From assembly GCF_900636325.1 (NCBI RefSeq), contig NZ_LR134263.1, forward strand, positions 1,054,001 to 1,118,000: DNA of 64,000 bases, given 5' to 3'. Both the position numbers and the translations under genes were made by a program. Shown piece after piece: positions 55,380 to 63,682 of this stretch. Position 1 is the first letter of the stretch, and each line of letters starts with the position of its first letter. The stretch comes from Staphylococcus delphini. GTDB taxonomy: Bacteria; Bacillota; Bacilli; Staphylococcales; Staphylococcaceae. The notes below the pieces were generated by a model, which saw nothing but the letters and a program-made list of their open reading frames with translations, was not told where the DNA came from and made no database searches.

Positions 55380-55694
55380 ATGAAATTAGTACAAAATTTT
55401 AAAATTGGTGTTAATGTCGAAATAATCGACATTAACAATTATCTTGAATTTGCAGAGCACTATAACGTACCTCGATTAAGCGAAGAATATTTGAAAAATA
55501 CAGTTTTTACTATTGTTAATGAAGAGGTTTTATATAAAGAATTTGACGCAAGCGACGAACCATTTGACGTTAAACAATTTGAGTTAATGGACGAAAAAGG
55601 TTACAAATTAGCGTTAATGTTAGACGATTGGGCGCTTGTTAAAGCTGAGGAGGAAATGAAAAATGGAATTAAAGACAATTACAAAACACGCTAA
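55380..55694 (+). CDS. Acidic small protein, 104 aa
   Basis: Start at 55380 with AGGAG nine bases upstream. Acidic alpha/beta protein (IGVNVEIIDINNYLEFAEHYNVPRL..., VKQFELMDEKGYKLALMLDDWALVKAEEEM). The last 32 bases overlap the next gene and contain that gene's GAGGAGG site, so the two are coupled. Unknown function. Confidence 0.6.
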   Translation: MKLVQNFKIGVNVEIIDINNYLEFAEHYNVPRLSEEYLKNTVFTIVNEEVLYKEFDASDEPFDVKQFELMDEKGYKLALMLDDWALVKAEEEMKNGIKDNYKTR

Positions 55695-56304
55695 AAAGAT
55701 AACAAAAAACACAAAAAATCGAATTTTAAAGTATATGCACCTTAACGATAATCTTATTGATTTTACAGACGGTCATAGACTTGTGAGAATAAACCATCAA
55801 CATGAATATAACAATATGCTAATCAATCCTAAAAACGAAAATGATAAGAGTAGAAGCGAATACCCTTATAATTTTCCTAATTTTGAAAACGTAATTCCGA
55901 AAGATGACGACGTAAAAAATGTTATTATTTTTATTGATGGTGAAATCAATATCATTTTAAACGTACTTAAATTATTTAAAAATTTAAAAGTTAAATTAGT
56001 ACAATTAGAATTGAATGAAAATGATAATTATTTATTGACTGCTTACTCAGGGAATGATGAAGAAGCGCAACGTTTAGAATTGTCATATACTTTCTATAAC
56101 AAAAAAATAGATAATAATGATGTGAAAAAGATTGTTCTAAATACAGAATACTTGTTAAACGCTTTTGAGTTTCTAAAAGATTTTGACAAAGCTAATAATG
56201 AAGATTTTTATTGTTTAAATCTTTATGGTAGAATTCAACCAATAAAAATTACTGACAAAAGCAACACTTTTGATTATGTAATTATGCCGATTAGGGCAGT
56301 TTAA
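55663..56304 (+). CDS. Mini sliding-clamp (DnaN-like) protein
   Basis: 213 residues, against 370-380 for bacterial beta clamps. LKYMHLNDNLIDFTDGHRLVRI resembles the clamp phrase ...TDGHRLA. LNTEYLLNAFEFLKDF and the end RIQPIKITDKSNTFDYVIMPIRAV match the third clamp domain (YLLDALK; KPI.I......YLIMPVR). It appears to keep two of three domains. It might be a phage clamp needing more subunits per ring, a decoy, or an antitoxin-like partner. The end similarity is the firmest evidence. Confidence 0.65.
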   Translation: MELKTITKHAKKITKNTKNRILKYMHLNDNLIDFTDGHRLVRINHQHEYNNMLINPKNENDKSRSEYPYNFPNFENVIPKDDDVKNVIIFIDGEINIILNVLKLFKNLKVKLVQLELNENDNYLLTAYSGNDEEAQRLELSYTFYNKKIDNNDVKKIVLNTEYLLNAFEFLKDFDKANNEDFYCLNLYGRIQPIKITDKSNTFDYVIMPIRAV

Positions 56305-56328
56305 AATAAAATAAAGGAGCAGACCAAA

Positions 56329-56601
56329 ATGAATCAACAATTAAAATTAGTCGTTTACGAAATATTATCAGAAATGGGATACATTCAAAAAAATTTAATA
56401 TATGTGCAAGACATTATAAAATATAATGATGTTGAAATTGAAAGAATGATAGACGCTTTTTTTAAACTTCACGATTTGGAAGAAATCCGCCAGCTTGATG
56501 AAAAGGAAAAAATAAACGGCGGTAAATGGGCTTATATCGTTACACAAAAAACTGGTTACCAAAACTATTTACTTGCCGACATTTTAAGTGTCGAGGCTTA
56601 A
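56329..56601 (+). CDS. Small helical protein, 90 aa
   Basis: 90 residues behind AAAGGAG. The order (VVYEILSEMGYIQKNLIYVQDIIKYNDVEIERMIDAFFKLHDLEEIRQLDEKEKINGGKWAYIVTQKTGYQNY) looks like a winged-helix-type domain: helix, helix, short wing. It could regulate the operon. Not recognised further. Confidence 0.55.
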   Translation: MNQQLKLVVYEILSEMGYIQKNLIYVQDIIKYNDVEIERMIDAFFKLHDLEEIRQLDEKEKINGGKWAYIVTQKTGYQNYLLADILSVEA

Positions 56602-56634
56602 AAATTAAAAGGTTAGAATTTTAAAGGTTAGGTT

Positions 56635-56680
56635 ATTCCTTATGTGCTTATCAAATTTTAAAAGTAAGCGCATAAGGAAT
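56635..56680 (+). repeat. 16-bp hairpin between operon genes
   Basis: ATTCCTTATGTGCTTA (56635-56650) pairs with TAAGCGCATAAGGAAT (56665-56680), one wobble, around 14 bases. AATAAAAATT follows, not a T-run. Probably an mRNA-stability or processing hairpin, or an attenuator, separating the upstream and downstream genes. Confidence 0.75.
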
Positions 56681-56714
56681 AATAAAAATTACTATGTGTT
56701 AGGAGTATCAAAAA

Positions 56715-57284
56715 ATGAAAAGAATGGAAAGGCACAATCTTGATTTGCTAGAACAAATAGAAACAGAAAACCGTTATTTTTTGAAATGGGACTATTATAC
56801 AGACAGTTTTAATAATAAAGACAGCCATACCGTCGAATTTGCTGAAATTGAAAAATTAAAAAATGGTACCTATAAATTATCAATAAAATGCAAAACTTTT
56901 TATAGTCCTTTAGAAATCAAGTATATTATGTATAATTATCTCGAAGCTGATACAGTAGTATTTAAAACAAAAGAATTTGAAGATTTTTACAGTTTACGCT
57001 CATGGCTGAAAAATGAAAAACACATGCTAGAAATGGATTCACTCGACTATAAAAACAGTTTTTTGCATCTTTTTGATGAATCAGAAAGAATAAGCAGAAT
57101 ATTAATTAATGTTGTCAGCGCTTTAAATGTTGGGTTACCTTATCCATTTTACTATTATAAGCATGAAAAGGACTTAAAAGATAAATTGGTGTATGACGTA
57201 AAAAAACGATACGGCGATTTGTGCACGTACCGAATTGAAAAAGAAAATGTATATGATGAAGATTATTGTATAACATTTTATTAA
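56715..57284 (+). CDS. Hypothetical operon protein, 189 aa
   Basis: 189 residues behind TAGGAGTATC. Aromatic- and Lys/Asp-rich soluble protein (NRYFLKWDYYTDSFNN, YKLSIKCKTFYSPLEIKYIMYNYLEADTVVF, VGLPYPFYYYKHEKDLKDKLVYDV). No recognised motif. It follows the 16-bp hairpin, so its dose may differ from that of the clamp-like gene. Confidence 0.6.
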   Translation: MKRMERHNLDLLEQIETENRYFLKWDYYTDSFNNKDSHTVEFAEIEKLKNGTYKLSIKCKTFYSPLEIKYIMYNYLEADTVVFKTKEFEDFYSLRSWLKNEKHMLEMDSLDYKNSFLHLFDESERISRILINVVSALNVGLPYPFYYYKHEKDLKDKLVYDVKKRYGDLCTYRIEKENVYDEDYCITFY

Positions 57285-57304
57285 TTTAAAAAGGTGAAAT
57301 TAAA

Positions 57305-57856
57305 GTGGAAGATAAAAAATATATTAAAATTGAAAAAGATGAAAACAATAAATTTTATTATGAAGTGTCTTATTTAACTGATTATTATGGAGAACTTGAA
57401 ATCGCAAAAAGTAGTTTCTTTTTTAAAGATGTTTTAACTCCAACACGTTTAAACGAATTTGAAAATGAACTGAAAAATGCTTATTTTGATACTGAGGAGG
57501 TAGACACAAACGAAACGTATACAACATATACGTTGTATGATTTAATTAAAAAAATGGGAATGTTTGAGGAAGAACCCAAAACATATTTTGACATGATGTT
57601 GAAATCAAATGAAATAATTAATAATGAGGTACGTCAGCACAGTGATGTTGACAAGTACGATGTACAATTTTTTGAAAGCGAAAGAGAATTTGAAGATGTT
57701 GAATGTTTTGAATCAGAATTCCCAAACGTCAATTATAGCAAACCAATTTTTGTTATTAGTTATATTGAAAATGGCGGACTTATCAAAGTTTTAAACGCAA
57801 GTAAAGTAAAATCATATAAAGATTTAACAAATATTATTGAAGATGGAGGGTGCTAA
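57305..57856 (+). CDS. Acidic hypothetical protein, 183 aa
   Basis: 183 residues from a GTG with AAAGGTG upstream. Acidic residues far outnumber basic ones (YFDTEEVDTNETY, SEREFEDVECFESEFPNVNY). No motif recognised. It ends on GGAGGGTGC, whose GGAGGG serves the next gene, so the two are coupled. Confidence 0.6.
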   Translation: MEDKKYIKIEKDENNKFYYEVSYLTDYYGELEIAKSSFFFKDVLTPTRLNEFENELKNAYFDTEEVDTNETYTTYTLYDLIKKMGMFEEEPKTYFDMMLKSNEIINNEVRQHSDVDKYDVQFFESEREFEDVECFESEFPNVNYSKPIFVISYIENGGLIKVLNASKVKSYKDLTNIIEDGGC

Positions 57857-57858
57857 GA

Positions 57859-58134
57859 ATGAAAAATAATAATAAATCTTATGTAATCGAAATGTATCAA
57901 ACAAATGAAAGTGTTAATATTGTGACGCAAGAGGGTAATATGTTTTTTAGTTATGACATTCCGAATGAATATTTACAAAATGAAAGTGATGTTGATAATT
58001 TAATGCTGTATGTTCGTGATAAAGAGTTAAATTTCAAATTTTTAGGAGAGGAGGAGCAGACATCAGACAACATCGAATATTATACATTTAATGATGTTGA
58101 GGATACTTTGAAATATTATTTAAAAAATAAGTGA
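57859..58134 (+). CDS. Acidic small protein, 91 aa
   Basis: Start at 57859 with GGAGGG eight bases upstream; a GTG nine bases earlier is inside that site. Acidic, beta-rich (YVIEMYQTNESVNIVTQEGNMFFSYDIPNEYLQ, EEEQTSDNIEYYTFNDVEDTLKYYL). Last gene of the operon and followed by a bidirectional terminator. Unknown. Confidence 0.6.
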   Translation: MKNNNKSYVIEMYQTNESVNIVTQEGNMFFSYDIPNEYLQNESDVDNLMLYVRDKELNFKFLGEEEQTSDNIEYYTFNDVEDTLKYYLKNK

Positions 58135-58156
58135 ATTTAATAATTGGATAAATTAG

Positions 58157-58187
58157 AATTAAAAGGCGGTCAATTACGACCGTCTTT
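58157..58187. terminator. Bidirectional terminator
   Basis: AAGGCGGTC pairs with GACCGTCTT around six bases, flanked by AATTAAAA and TTTTTTT. It ends the ArdA operon and the convergent minus-strand gene. Confidence 0.9.
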
Positions 58188-58527
58188 TTTTATATTCTTG
58201 AAACAGTTCGAGCATCACACCATCACGCTGAAATATGTCTTGATACAATTTTTCATATACGTTCAACATTCTTCTGTCTGTTTCGACTTCTTCAGACGTC
58301 CCCAGAACGTCATAAATGCTTGCTATATCTTCATGAAAATATTTTTGAGCAATTTTGGCAAATTCATTTAATGCTTGTTTATCGGCTTGCTGATACGCTT
58401 TATTAACATCAGTAATATTAAATTTTATCAACTCATTAATAATATGGTCAATTGTTGTATTATCTTGCTTTGTGAGTTGATTCAAGTAACTGAAATTATC
58501 ATCATCGATGTTTATTATTACTTTCAT
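58174..58527 (-). CDS. Small helical protein, 117 aa, ribbon-helix-helix-like start
   Basis: Start at 58527, behind GGAGGTGCAAC; an ATG 18 bases earlier lacks a site. It begins MKVIINIDDDNFSYLNQLTKQDNTTIDHIINELIKF, which could be a ribbon-helix-helix (strand then two helices), followed by long helices. A lone minus-strand gene between plus-strand blocks, possibly a repressor of the ArdA operon or a lysogeny factor. Function inferred. Confidence 0.6.
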   Translation of the reverse strand: MKVIINIDDDNFSYLNQLTKQDNTTIDHIINELIKFNITDVNKAYQQADKQALNEFAKIAQKYFHEDIASIYDVLGTSEEVETDRRMLNVYEKLYQDIFQRDGVMLELFQEYKKRRS

Positions 58528-58545
58528 GTTGCACCTCCTTTTCAA

Positions 58546-59080
58546 ACAGAAATATGACTAATCATGATTATACATCATTGTGTGAGCAGCTACACGACAG
58601 AATGATATTGTGAATTGATTTTGTTTTAAAAAATTGGGATTAAATTACTGAAAATGTGGCAATATTGTGGCAAAATTTAACGATAAAATACTGATTTTAT
58701 TGCAATTATGACCCCTTATAAAGCCCGTCATAGCGCCGTTTACAGTGGGTAGTACCTACCCACACGAAATAGAAAGAGCGTTGAAAGGCGTCGTATAGGC
58801 GTCGTGTGTGCATTTTTTATTTTATCCGAAACTTTTAACCTTTTTGGTTGATAGATGACAACCACATACACCAGCCACAACAAACAACAATTTCACAACA
58901 TGGGAGGTATGACAAAAAAATATAAAGACAAACACTTTGGGGGTTAGTATGGTTGAATAAAAAACGCTATATAACAGGCGACTTTAAAATCTACAGGGAG
59001 TTTTCATTCTCGAATTTTTCGACAAAAATTTACTATATAACAGGGTGTAAAACTTCTGCATGGAATTTATCAAAAAAGAC
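58546..59080. promoter_or_regulatory. Gene-free control region before the recombinase
   Basis: No gene. GTGGGTAG-TAC-CTACCCAC at 58745-58763 is a perfect eight-base inverted repeat. CTATATAACAGG occurs at 58967-58978 and 59033-59044, 66 bases apart and upstream of the promoter at 59081. Such spacing and position suit operator or recombinase arm sites. Confidence 0.55.
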
Positions 59081-59109
59081 TTGTTATCTTTAAAGAAATA
59101 AATTATAAT
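59081..59109 (+). promoter_or_regulatory. Promoter of the yopP-like gene
   Basis: TTGTTA (59081-59086), 17 bases, TATAAT (59104-59109). AGAAATAAATTATAAT (59094-59109) covers the spacer end and the whole -10, so any protein reading this word would block the promoter. Confidence 0.8.
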
Positions 59110-59167
59110 AAAGTTAAGATAAATAAAACGAACGAACACAAAAAAACAAAGGAATGGAGAGGAAAAG

Positions 59168-60220
59168 ATGACAGCGAGTGTTATAAGATTAGAAAATCAT
59201 ATTATGAGTAGTAAAAGTGTAACTAATAGTGTCATGAGTTTAGTTAATGAATTTGCTAATGAAGCGGGAGCTAATTCACAAAGCACTAAGTTAGCTTACT
59301 TAAATGATTTAAAACAATATCTTAGCAAAGTCTTTGGAAGCGAGAATATTAAAGTAGACTTAGTCGTTTACACTATGAGCAGAAAACAGTTAATTCAGTA
59401 TAGAAGTGTTTTAATTGATAATAAATTAAAGCCAAGTACTATTAATCGTAAAATGTCGGCTATAATCGAATTCGCAAAATTCCTATACAACAGCGGGTAT
59501 GAAATTGACCTCGTGGGTATTAACAACATTGCAAAATTAAAAACATCTAAAAATTCATATGAAGTATTGAGCTATGATGAAGCGCTTGAGTTTATCAATT
59601 GGTTTAAAGAGAATGAGAAAGAGAAAGCAATTGAGAAATACTATTACACTGCTTTAGCGTTTGACACTGGAGTACGTGCCGAAGCATTAAACAATATCAC
59701 TCCTCAATCATTTATCTGGAAGAAAGAAGAAGTTGTATTAAAAGGCGTAGATAAAGGAAAGAAACAATTTATTAAAAGTTTATCATTAGAATTCGCATCG
59801 GCGATGTTTAGCGATTTGCATTTAGATAAGGAATCTACTGAGTCAATCTTCAATTTTTCTAGTGAAGTCAGATATAAAATGATGAAGCGGGCTAAAAAGG
59901 CTCTAGGATATGAAAATAGAAATATTACTTTTCACAGTTTCAAAAAAGGGGCAGTAAACTACGCCTATGAAGCTACAAAAGATATTCAAGTAGCTAGACA
60001 AGTGGGCAATCATGCGAATATCAACACTACTCAAATTTATCTTGAAGACAATAAGCAAGTGTTTCAAGGTGCTATATCAAATAAACAGAAAATTGATACG
60101 GCTGACATTAGATTTTCTGATTACAGTAAAACTGAGTTAATTGAGGCATTAGGTAATTTACCAGAAGCAACACAATCTATGTTGAAAAAAGAATTAGCTT
60201 CATTAACGCAAATAAAATAA
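59168..60220 (+). CDS. Tyrosine recombinase, YopP-like
   Basis: 350 residues behind GGAGAGG. A core-binding half (STKLAYLNDLKQYLSKVF, PSTINRKMSAIIEFAKFLYNSG) precedes a catalytic half with Arg170 (DTGVRAEAL), His256 and Lys259 (FHSFKKG, Lys for the usual Arg), His282 (GNHANINTTQIYLE) and Tyr291. SPbeta yopP lies at the same place before yopQ and yopR and is of similar size. In SPbeta this gene is linked with lysogeny rather than prophage integration. It could be active or a DNA-binding relative. Confidence 0.85.
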   Translation: MTASVIRLENHIMSSKSVTNSVMSLVNEFANEAGANSQSTKLAYLNDLKQYLSKVFGSENIKVDLVVYTMSRKQLIQYRSVLIDNKLKPSTINRKMSAIIEFAKFLYNSGYEIDLVGINNIAKLKTSKNSYEVLSYDEALEFINWFKENEKEKAIEKYYYTALAFDTGVRAEALNNITPQSFIWKKEEVVLKGVDKGKKQFIKSLSLEFASAMFSDLHLDKESTESIFNFSSEVRYKMMKRAKKALGYENRNITFHSFKKGAVNYAYEATKDIQVARQVGNHANINTTQIYLEDNKQVFQGAISNKQKIDTADIRFSDYSKTELIEALGNLPEATQSMLKKELASLTQIK

Positions 60221-60325
60221 ATTATACGAAAAATTGCATAGACAATAATTGTATTTTGTGGTTAAATGTAAGTAGTGAGTTAAAATATGCTCAGCTTGAC
60301 TTTTAATTTGAATTCACTATCAACT

Positions 60326-60359
60326 GTTGAAACTACGATTTAAATCGATAGGTTTCAAC
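60326..60359 (+). repeat. Hairpin in the yopP-yopQ intergenic region
   Basis: GTTGAAAC (60326-60333) and GTTTCAAC (60352-60359) form a perfect stem, with CGATT..AATCG pairing inside. No T-run directly after. The 250-base gap otherwise holds one operator-like word (60214). Possible attenuator or operator. Confidence 0.6.
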
Positions 60360-60471
60360 TAATAGATGCTTGTGTTTTTAAAAATCGAAAAAACAAATTA
60401 AACAAAACAGAGAAACCAAAAAATAAAAATCGATAAATCAAAAAGTAAAAATGACAAAAAGGAGGGAAAGC

Positions 60472-61764
60472 ATGAATAATAAATTCAAGGCTTTTAAAGA
60501 GGTTATTACACTTCTGAAAAATCAAGACACTAGTAAATCAATTAATAAAATTGCCAGTGAAATGGAAAGAAAGTATAGAGTCCCTAGTGGTATCACACAT
60601 TCTTTCTTGAATCGTGAATTAGACGATAACTTTTTCGATACTACTGACATTCGACTAATTTCATTATTCATTTTAGAAAGTTTTAAAATATTGGGGCATG
60701 AAGATAGTATACAGGAGTATCTAACAGCCGGAGAAATTAATGAAGCAAAACAGTTTGATTTTCATGCATTCTTAGAGCAAGACAAAATTACTTTCCCGTA
60801 TGATTTTCAACCGGTTGTTAAGGTAAACAATGTGTATAGCACAAAAATAAGTGTTAAGCAAATTGCAGAATTTGTTGATTCTAAAGTAATCAATTATAAC
60901 TTTGACATTCAACGAGAATCAAAATTGGAAAAACGAATTGGAAAAATTATTAGAAAGCCAATGTTAAACCAAAAGAACATTAGTGAGATGGAAAAGTTGC
61001 TTTTAGAAGATGGATTAAAAGAAAGTACACTTTTCTTTAATGCCGCTCCTATGACAAGTGTGAGTGGTGATGAATTAATTTATGACCCAGAAAGTTATAC
61101 ATTAACGATTACTGAGGGAACTAGACTAGATGTTATCGATGGTTTCCACCGAGTTTTAGCAGCACAAAATGCTTATCGTGAGAACCCGACTATCAATTTT
61201 GAATTCAATGTGGTGTTTAGTAACTTTACTACAGCTGAAGCTATCAAATGGCAAGCGCAACACAGTAAGGCGACTCCGTGGTCAAAGAACAGAGTAGCTG
61301 AGTTACAACAAGAATCTGGAGGCGCCAAAGTTGTTAAGGCAATAAAAGATAAAGATGTTGTGTTTGAAGGTGTTATTAAAACTACAAGTAGCACAACAGG
61401 TGGTGGTTCAATAGCTTTTTCTGAACTAAGCAAGTATATTGATGAATTATTTACTGTAGAAACTAGGAGAGACCAAGTAAGTACAGCTCAAGAAGTTTCA
61501 GAAGTGATTTTGGCATACTTAGACTTGCGAGAAATCAATAAAACCTTTAATACTCGTGCCTACATTTACGCTTTCCTTAAAAACTATGTCGAAAGCGGTT
61601 TAACAATTAAAGAATTTTTAAATGAAACTCACAAGGTGGCTAATTATCTAAAAGATAACGAGGTCAATTTCAGAATCGAAGTGGCAAACCAAAGTGTTAA
61701 GAAAGTGCAAATTGAAGCAACCAACAATATAAAAACCTTGTTTGAGAAAGCGAGAGTGGAATAA
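60472..61764 (+). CDS. YopQ-like protein with a DGxHR box
   Basis: Start at 60472 after AGGAGGGAAAGC; an ATG 21 bases earlier is within a weaker context. 430 residues. About 215-285 reads LDVIDGFHRVLAAQ, then VVFSNFTTAEAIKWQAQHSKATPW, which resembles the DGQHR/ParB-like fold of DndB-type proteins. Place and size match SPbeta yopQ. It overlaps the next gene by one base (TAATG). A lysogeny or DNA-maintenance role is inferred. Confidence 0.75.
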   Translation: MNNKFKAFKEVITLLKNQDTSKSINKIASEMERKYRVPSGITHSFLNRELDDNFFDTTDIRLISLFILESFKILGHEDSIQEYLTAGEINEAKQFDFHAFLEQDKITFPYDFQPVVKVNNVYSTKISVKQIAEFVDSKVINYNFDIQRESKLEKRIGKIIRKPMLNQKNISEMEKLLLEDGLKESTLFFNAAPMTSVSGDELIYDPESYTLTITEGTRLDVIDGFHRVLAAQNAYRENPTINFEFNVVFSNFTTAEAIKWQAQHSKATPWSKNRVAELQQESGGAKVVKAIKDKDVVFEGVIKTTSSTTGGGSIAFSELSKYIDELFTVETRRDQVSTAQEVSEVILAYLDLREINKTFNTRAYIYAFLKNYVESGLTIKEFLNETHKVANYLKDNEVNFRIEVANQSVKKVQIEATNNIKTLFEKARVE

Positions 61765-62777
61765 TGTTTTACAATAGTTTGTATAAGAGACAGTTTTTAC
61801 AATCTTTAGAGCGTGAAAACGAAATAAGAGTGTATACTGCATTATTCAATAACAGCAGTAAAGTAGAGCAACAATTCGATACTGATTTGTATAACTTTAC
61901 AACTTCTGAAATAGAAATTTTGCTTTATAATATCTATTCCTCCAGTAAAAACACTTTACTAACTTATTTAACATTTGCTAAAAAGTATACTGATTACGCT
62001 ATCGAGAGAGGAGATAGATTATCTAACATTAATTTGTTCAGAATGTTTACGTACGATAAGATTGATAAGTTTGTATATAAACATAAACAAAAGTTTTTCA
62101 CGTACGAGAAATTCCTACTACATGTTAGTAGCTTCTATAATGCTAGCGATAGAGCATTAGTTTCAGCAATCTTTCATGGCATTTCTGGGGCGGCTTATAG
62201 CGAACTAATCAATCTAACCATCGATGATATTAAAGAAGCTAGAAGTAATCCAACACATGTCGCTGGTGATGAACAATATTATAAATTGAGGCTTTTAAAC
62301 GATAAGAAAGGTGAAACAATTGAGCGCTATATTGAAGTGCCAGAGGTTTTGTTAGATGATATGGAAAAATCATATAGAGCTACAATCTATTACACCAAGA
62401 ACGGTGACCCTAGTTCTAGAAGACCTGCAAAAGACATAATAGGCGGAAATCATATTTTTAGAAATGTCGAGTTTACTGACACCACAACAGAACAAATTGA
62501 TAAGCAAGTAGTATATAGACGAATGAAAGTCCTACAAGACTTAACTAACAATTACATTTCAAGTGTTACTAACGTAATTGATTCTGGTATATTGCACTAT
62601 ATGTATTTACTATCAGAAAACGGAAAATTAGATTACATGAAAATAGAAAAAGTGATGAGAAGATATAGTAAACACATTTATGAAAAGTCACTACCATATA
62701 CAATCGCTAGGTTTATCAAACAATATCAAGATGCTTTACAAGATTTATATGGAGTAGTAATAGTGAATAAGCCCTAA
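61764..62777 (+). CDS. Degenerate tyrosine-recombinase fold, YopR/MrpR-like repressor
   Basis: 337 residues. SSKNTLLTYLTFAKKYTDYAIERG and LVSAIFHGISGAAYSELINLTIDDI keep the recombinase fold, but the catalytic Arg position (GxR) is Ala144, and no HxxR or Tyr nucleophile box is visible. SPbeta YopR (MrpR) is likewise a recombinase-fold protein without catalysis and acts as the master repressor of lysis. Order and size agree. If so, it may bind the AGAAATAAATTAT-type words. Translation is coupled to the gene upstream. Confidence 0.75.
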   Translation: MFYNSLYKRQFLQSLERENEIRVYTALFNNSSKVEQQFDTDLYNFTTSEIEILLYNIYSSSKNTLLTYLTFAKKYTDYAIERGDRLSNINLFRMFTYDKIDKFVYKHKQKFFTYEKFLLHVSSFYNASDRALVSAIFHGISGAAYSELINLTIDDIKEARSNPTHVAGDEQYYKLRLLNDKKGETIERYIEVPEVLLDDMEKSYRATIYYTKNGDPSSRRPAKDIIGGNHIFRNVEFTDTTTEQIDKQVVYRRMKVLQDLTNNYISSVTNVIDSGILHYMYLLSENGKLDYMKIEKVMRRYSKHIYEKSLPYTIARFIKQYQDALQDLYGVVIVNKP

Positions 62778-62791
62778 AAAATTATTAGGGC
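62771..62791 (+). terminator. Hairpin at the end of the yopR-like gene
   Basis: GCCCTAA and TTAGGGC are perfect seven-base arms overlapping the stop codon. No T-run follows, so termination would be weak. Confidence 0.45.
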
Positions 62792-62821
62792 AAATCAAAG
62801 GAAATAAATTAATAAAAAGTG

Positions 62822-62850
62822 TTGACGTAATTCCAATTTGATAGTATAAT
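62822..62850 (+). promoter_or_regulatory. Early promoter between two operator-like words
   Basis: TTGACG (62822-62827), 17 bases, TATAAT (62845-62850). GGAAATAAATTAAT lies upstream (62800-62813) and AGAAATAAATTAAT downstream (62895-62908). Confidence 0.8.
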
Positions 62851-62924
62851 CATATTTGTGGTTGTATTATGAAATTGTAATTACTCAGATTACAAGAAAT
62901 AAATTAATCGAAAGGGGAAATGTT

Positions 62925-63167
62925 TTGGCTCATTACAGTGTTAGAATTACACGAGACAAATCTTTTAAGAAATTGAAAGATAAAGAGCTCGAAGCAATTA
63001 AGAAAGAAGCAATAGAAAGTGTGTACGAGTTGATTAAGAAACACATTATCGCTCACAATTTGAGTAAAGATGGAGGAAATTCAACCGTTATCGAGTTTGA
63101 TATTGATGTTAATACTCCTCCAGTTACACGTGACAAAGAGTATACAACTATTATTGAATTACTTTGA
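62925..63167 (+). CDS. Small early protein, 80 aa
   Basis: A TTG start at 62925 with AAAGGGG upstream is preferred over a GTG at 62856, which would place an operator-like word inside the gene. MAHYSVRITRDKSFKKLKDKELEAIKKEAIESVYELIKKHIIAHNL... is basic and helical, ending beta-rich. Unknown; in SPbeta, small genes also follow yopR. Confidence 0.65.
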   Translation: MAHYSVRITRDKSFKKLKDKELEAIKKEAIESVYELIKKHIIAHNLSKDGGNSTVIEFDIDVNTPPVTRDKEYTTIIELL

Positions 63168-63194
63168 TTCTATTATGATGAAAGGAAAAAGAAT

Positions 63195-63668
63195 ATGGAT
63201 TTAAAGACATTGAACGTTTTTGTAGAAAGTGACGCTTTTGATTTTGCTGGTGACGCTTTTAACTTCTTGCTAGAGATGCGAGAAAAAGCATTAAACGAGC
63301 TAAAGTTACTACTTGAGAAAGAATTAGCGATTGAAAATGTTAAAGATTCTGAGGAATTGTATCTCTTAGAAGACGACATTTACGACATTGTCGGTGAAGA
63401 TGAGATAGAAACTGGTTTGATTGGCAGTGATGTTGAGGAAATTGCCGATGTTGAAGAAGTTGTTGATGTACCTAACCACACACGTTATGACACAACTCTT
63501 TCTTCTAAGATTGAGAAGTTTAAAGATTTTGTTGCGTATGCTGATTCTGTCATTAGCAAGAATGGTGTACATAACTTTACGACTAACGACCCAGTAAACG
63601 AAATTATTAGTGAGTTTAAAAAGATAACAGCTGTTGATTATGGTAATTTTACTGTGCTGAAGAAATAA
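63195..63668 (+). CDS. Acidic early protein, 157 aa
   Basis: 157 residues behind GAAAGGAA. The first 60 are helical (FAGDAFNFLLEMREKALNELKLLLEKELAIENV); then an acidic disordered stretch (DDIYDIVGEDEIETGLIGSDVEEIADVEEVVDV) and a mixed C-terminus. No recognised motif. In line with the genes on either side. Confidence 0.65.
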   Translation: MDLKTLNVFVESDAFDFAGDAFNFLLEMREKALNELKLLLEKELAIENVKDSEELYLLEDDIYDIVGEDEIETGLIGSDVEEIADVEEVVDVPNHTRYDTTLSSKIEKFKDFVAYADSVISKNGVHNFTTNDPVNEIISEFKKITAVDYGNFTVLKK

Positions 63669-63682
63669 GGAGAGGGTAGAGT

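Noticed and set aside
58911-58949. 12-codon ORF MTKKYKDKHFGG after GGGAGGT
   Set aside because: The site abuts the ATG with no spacer, and nothing supports an arbitrium-type signal peptide.
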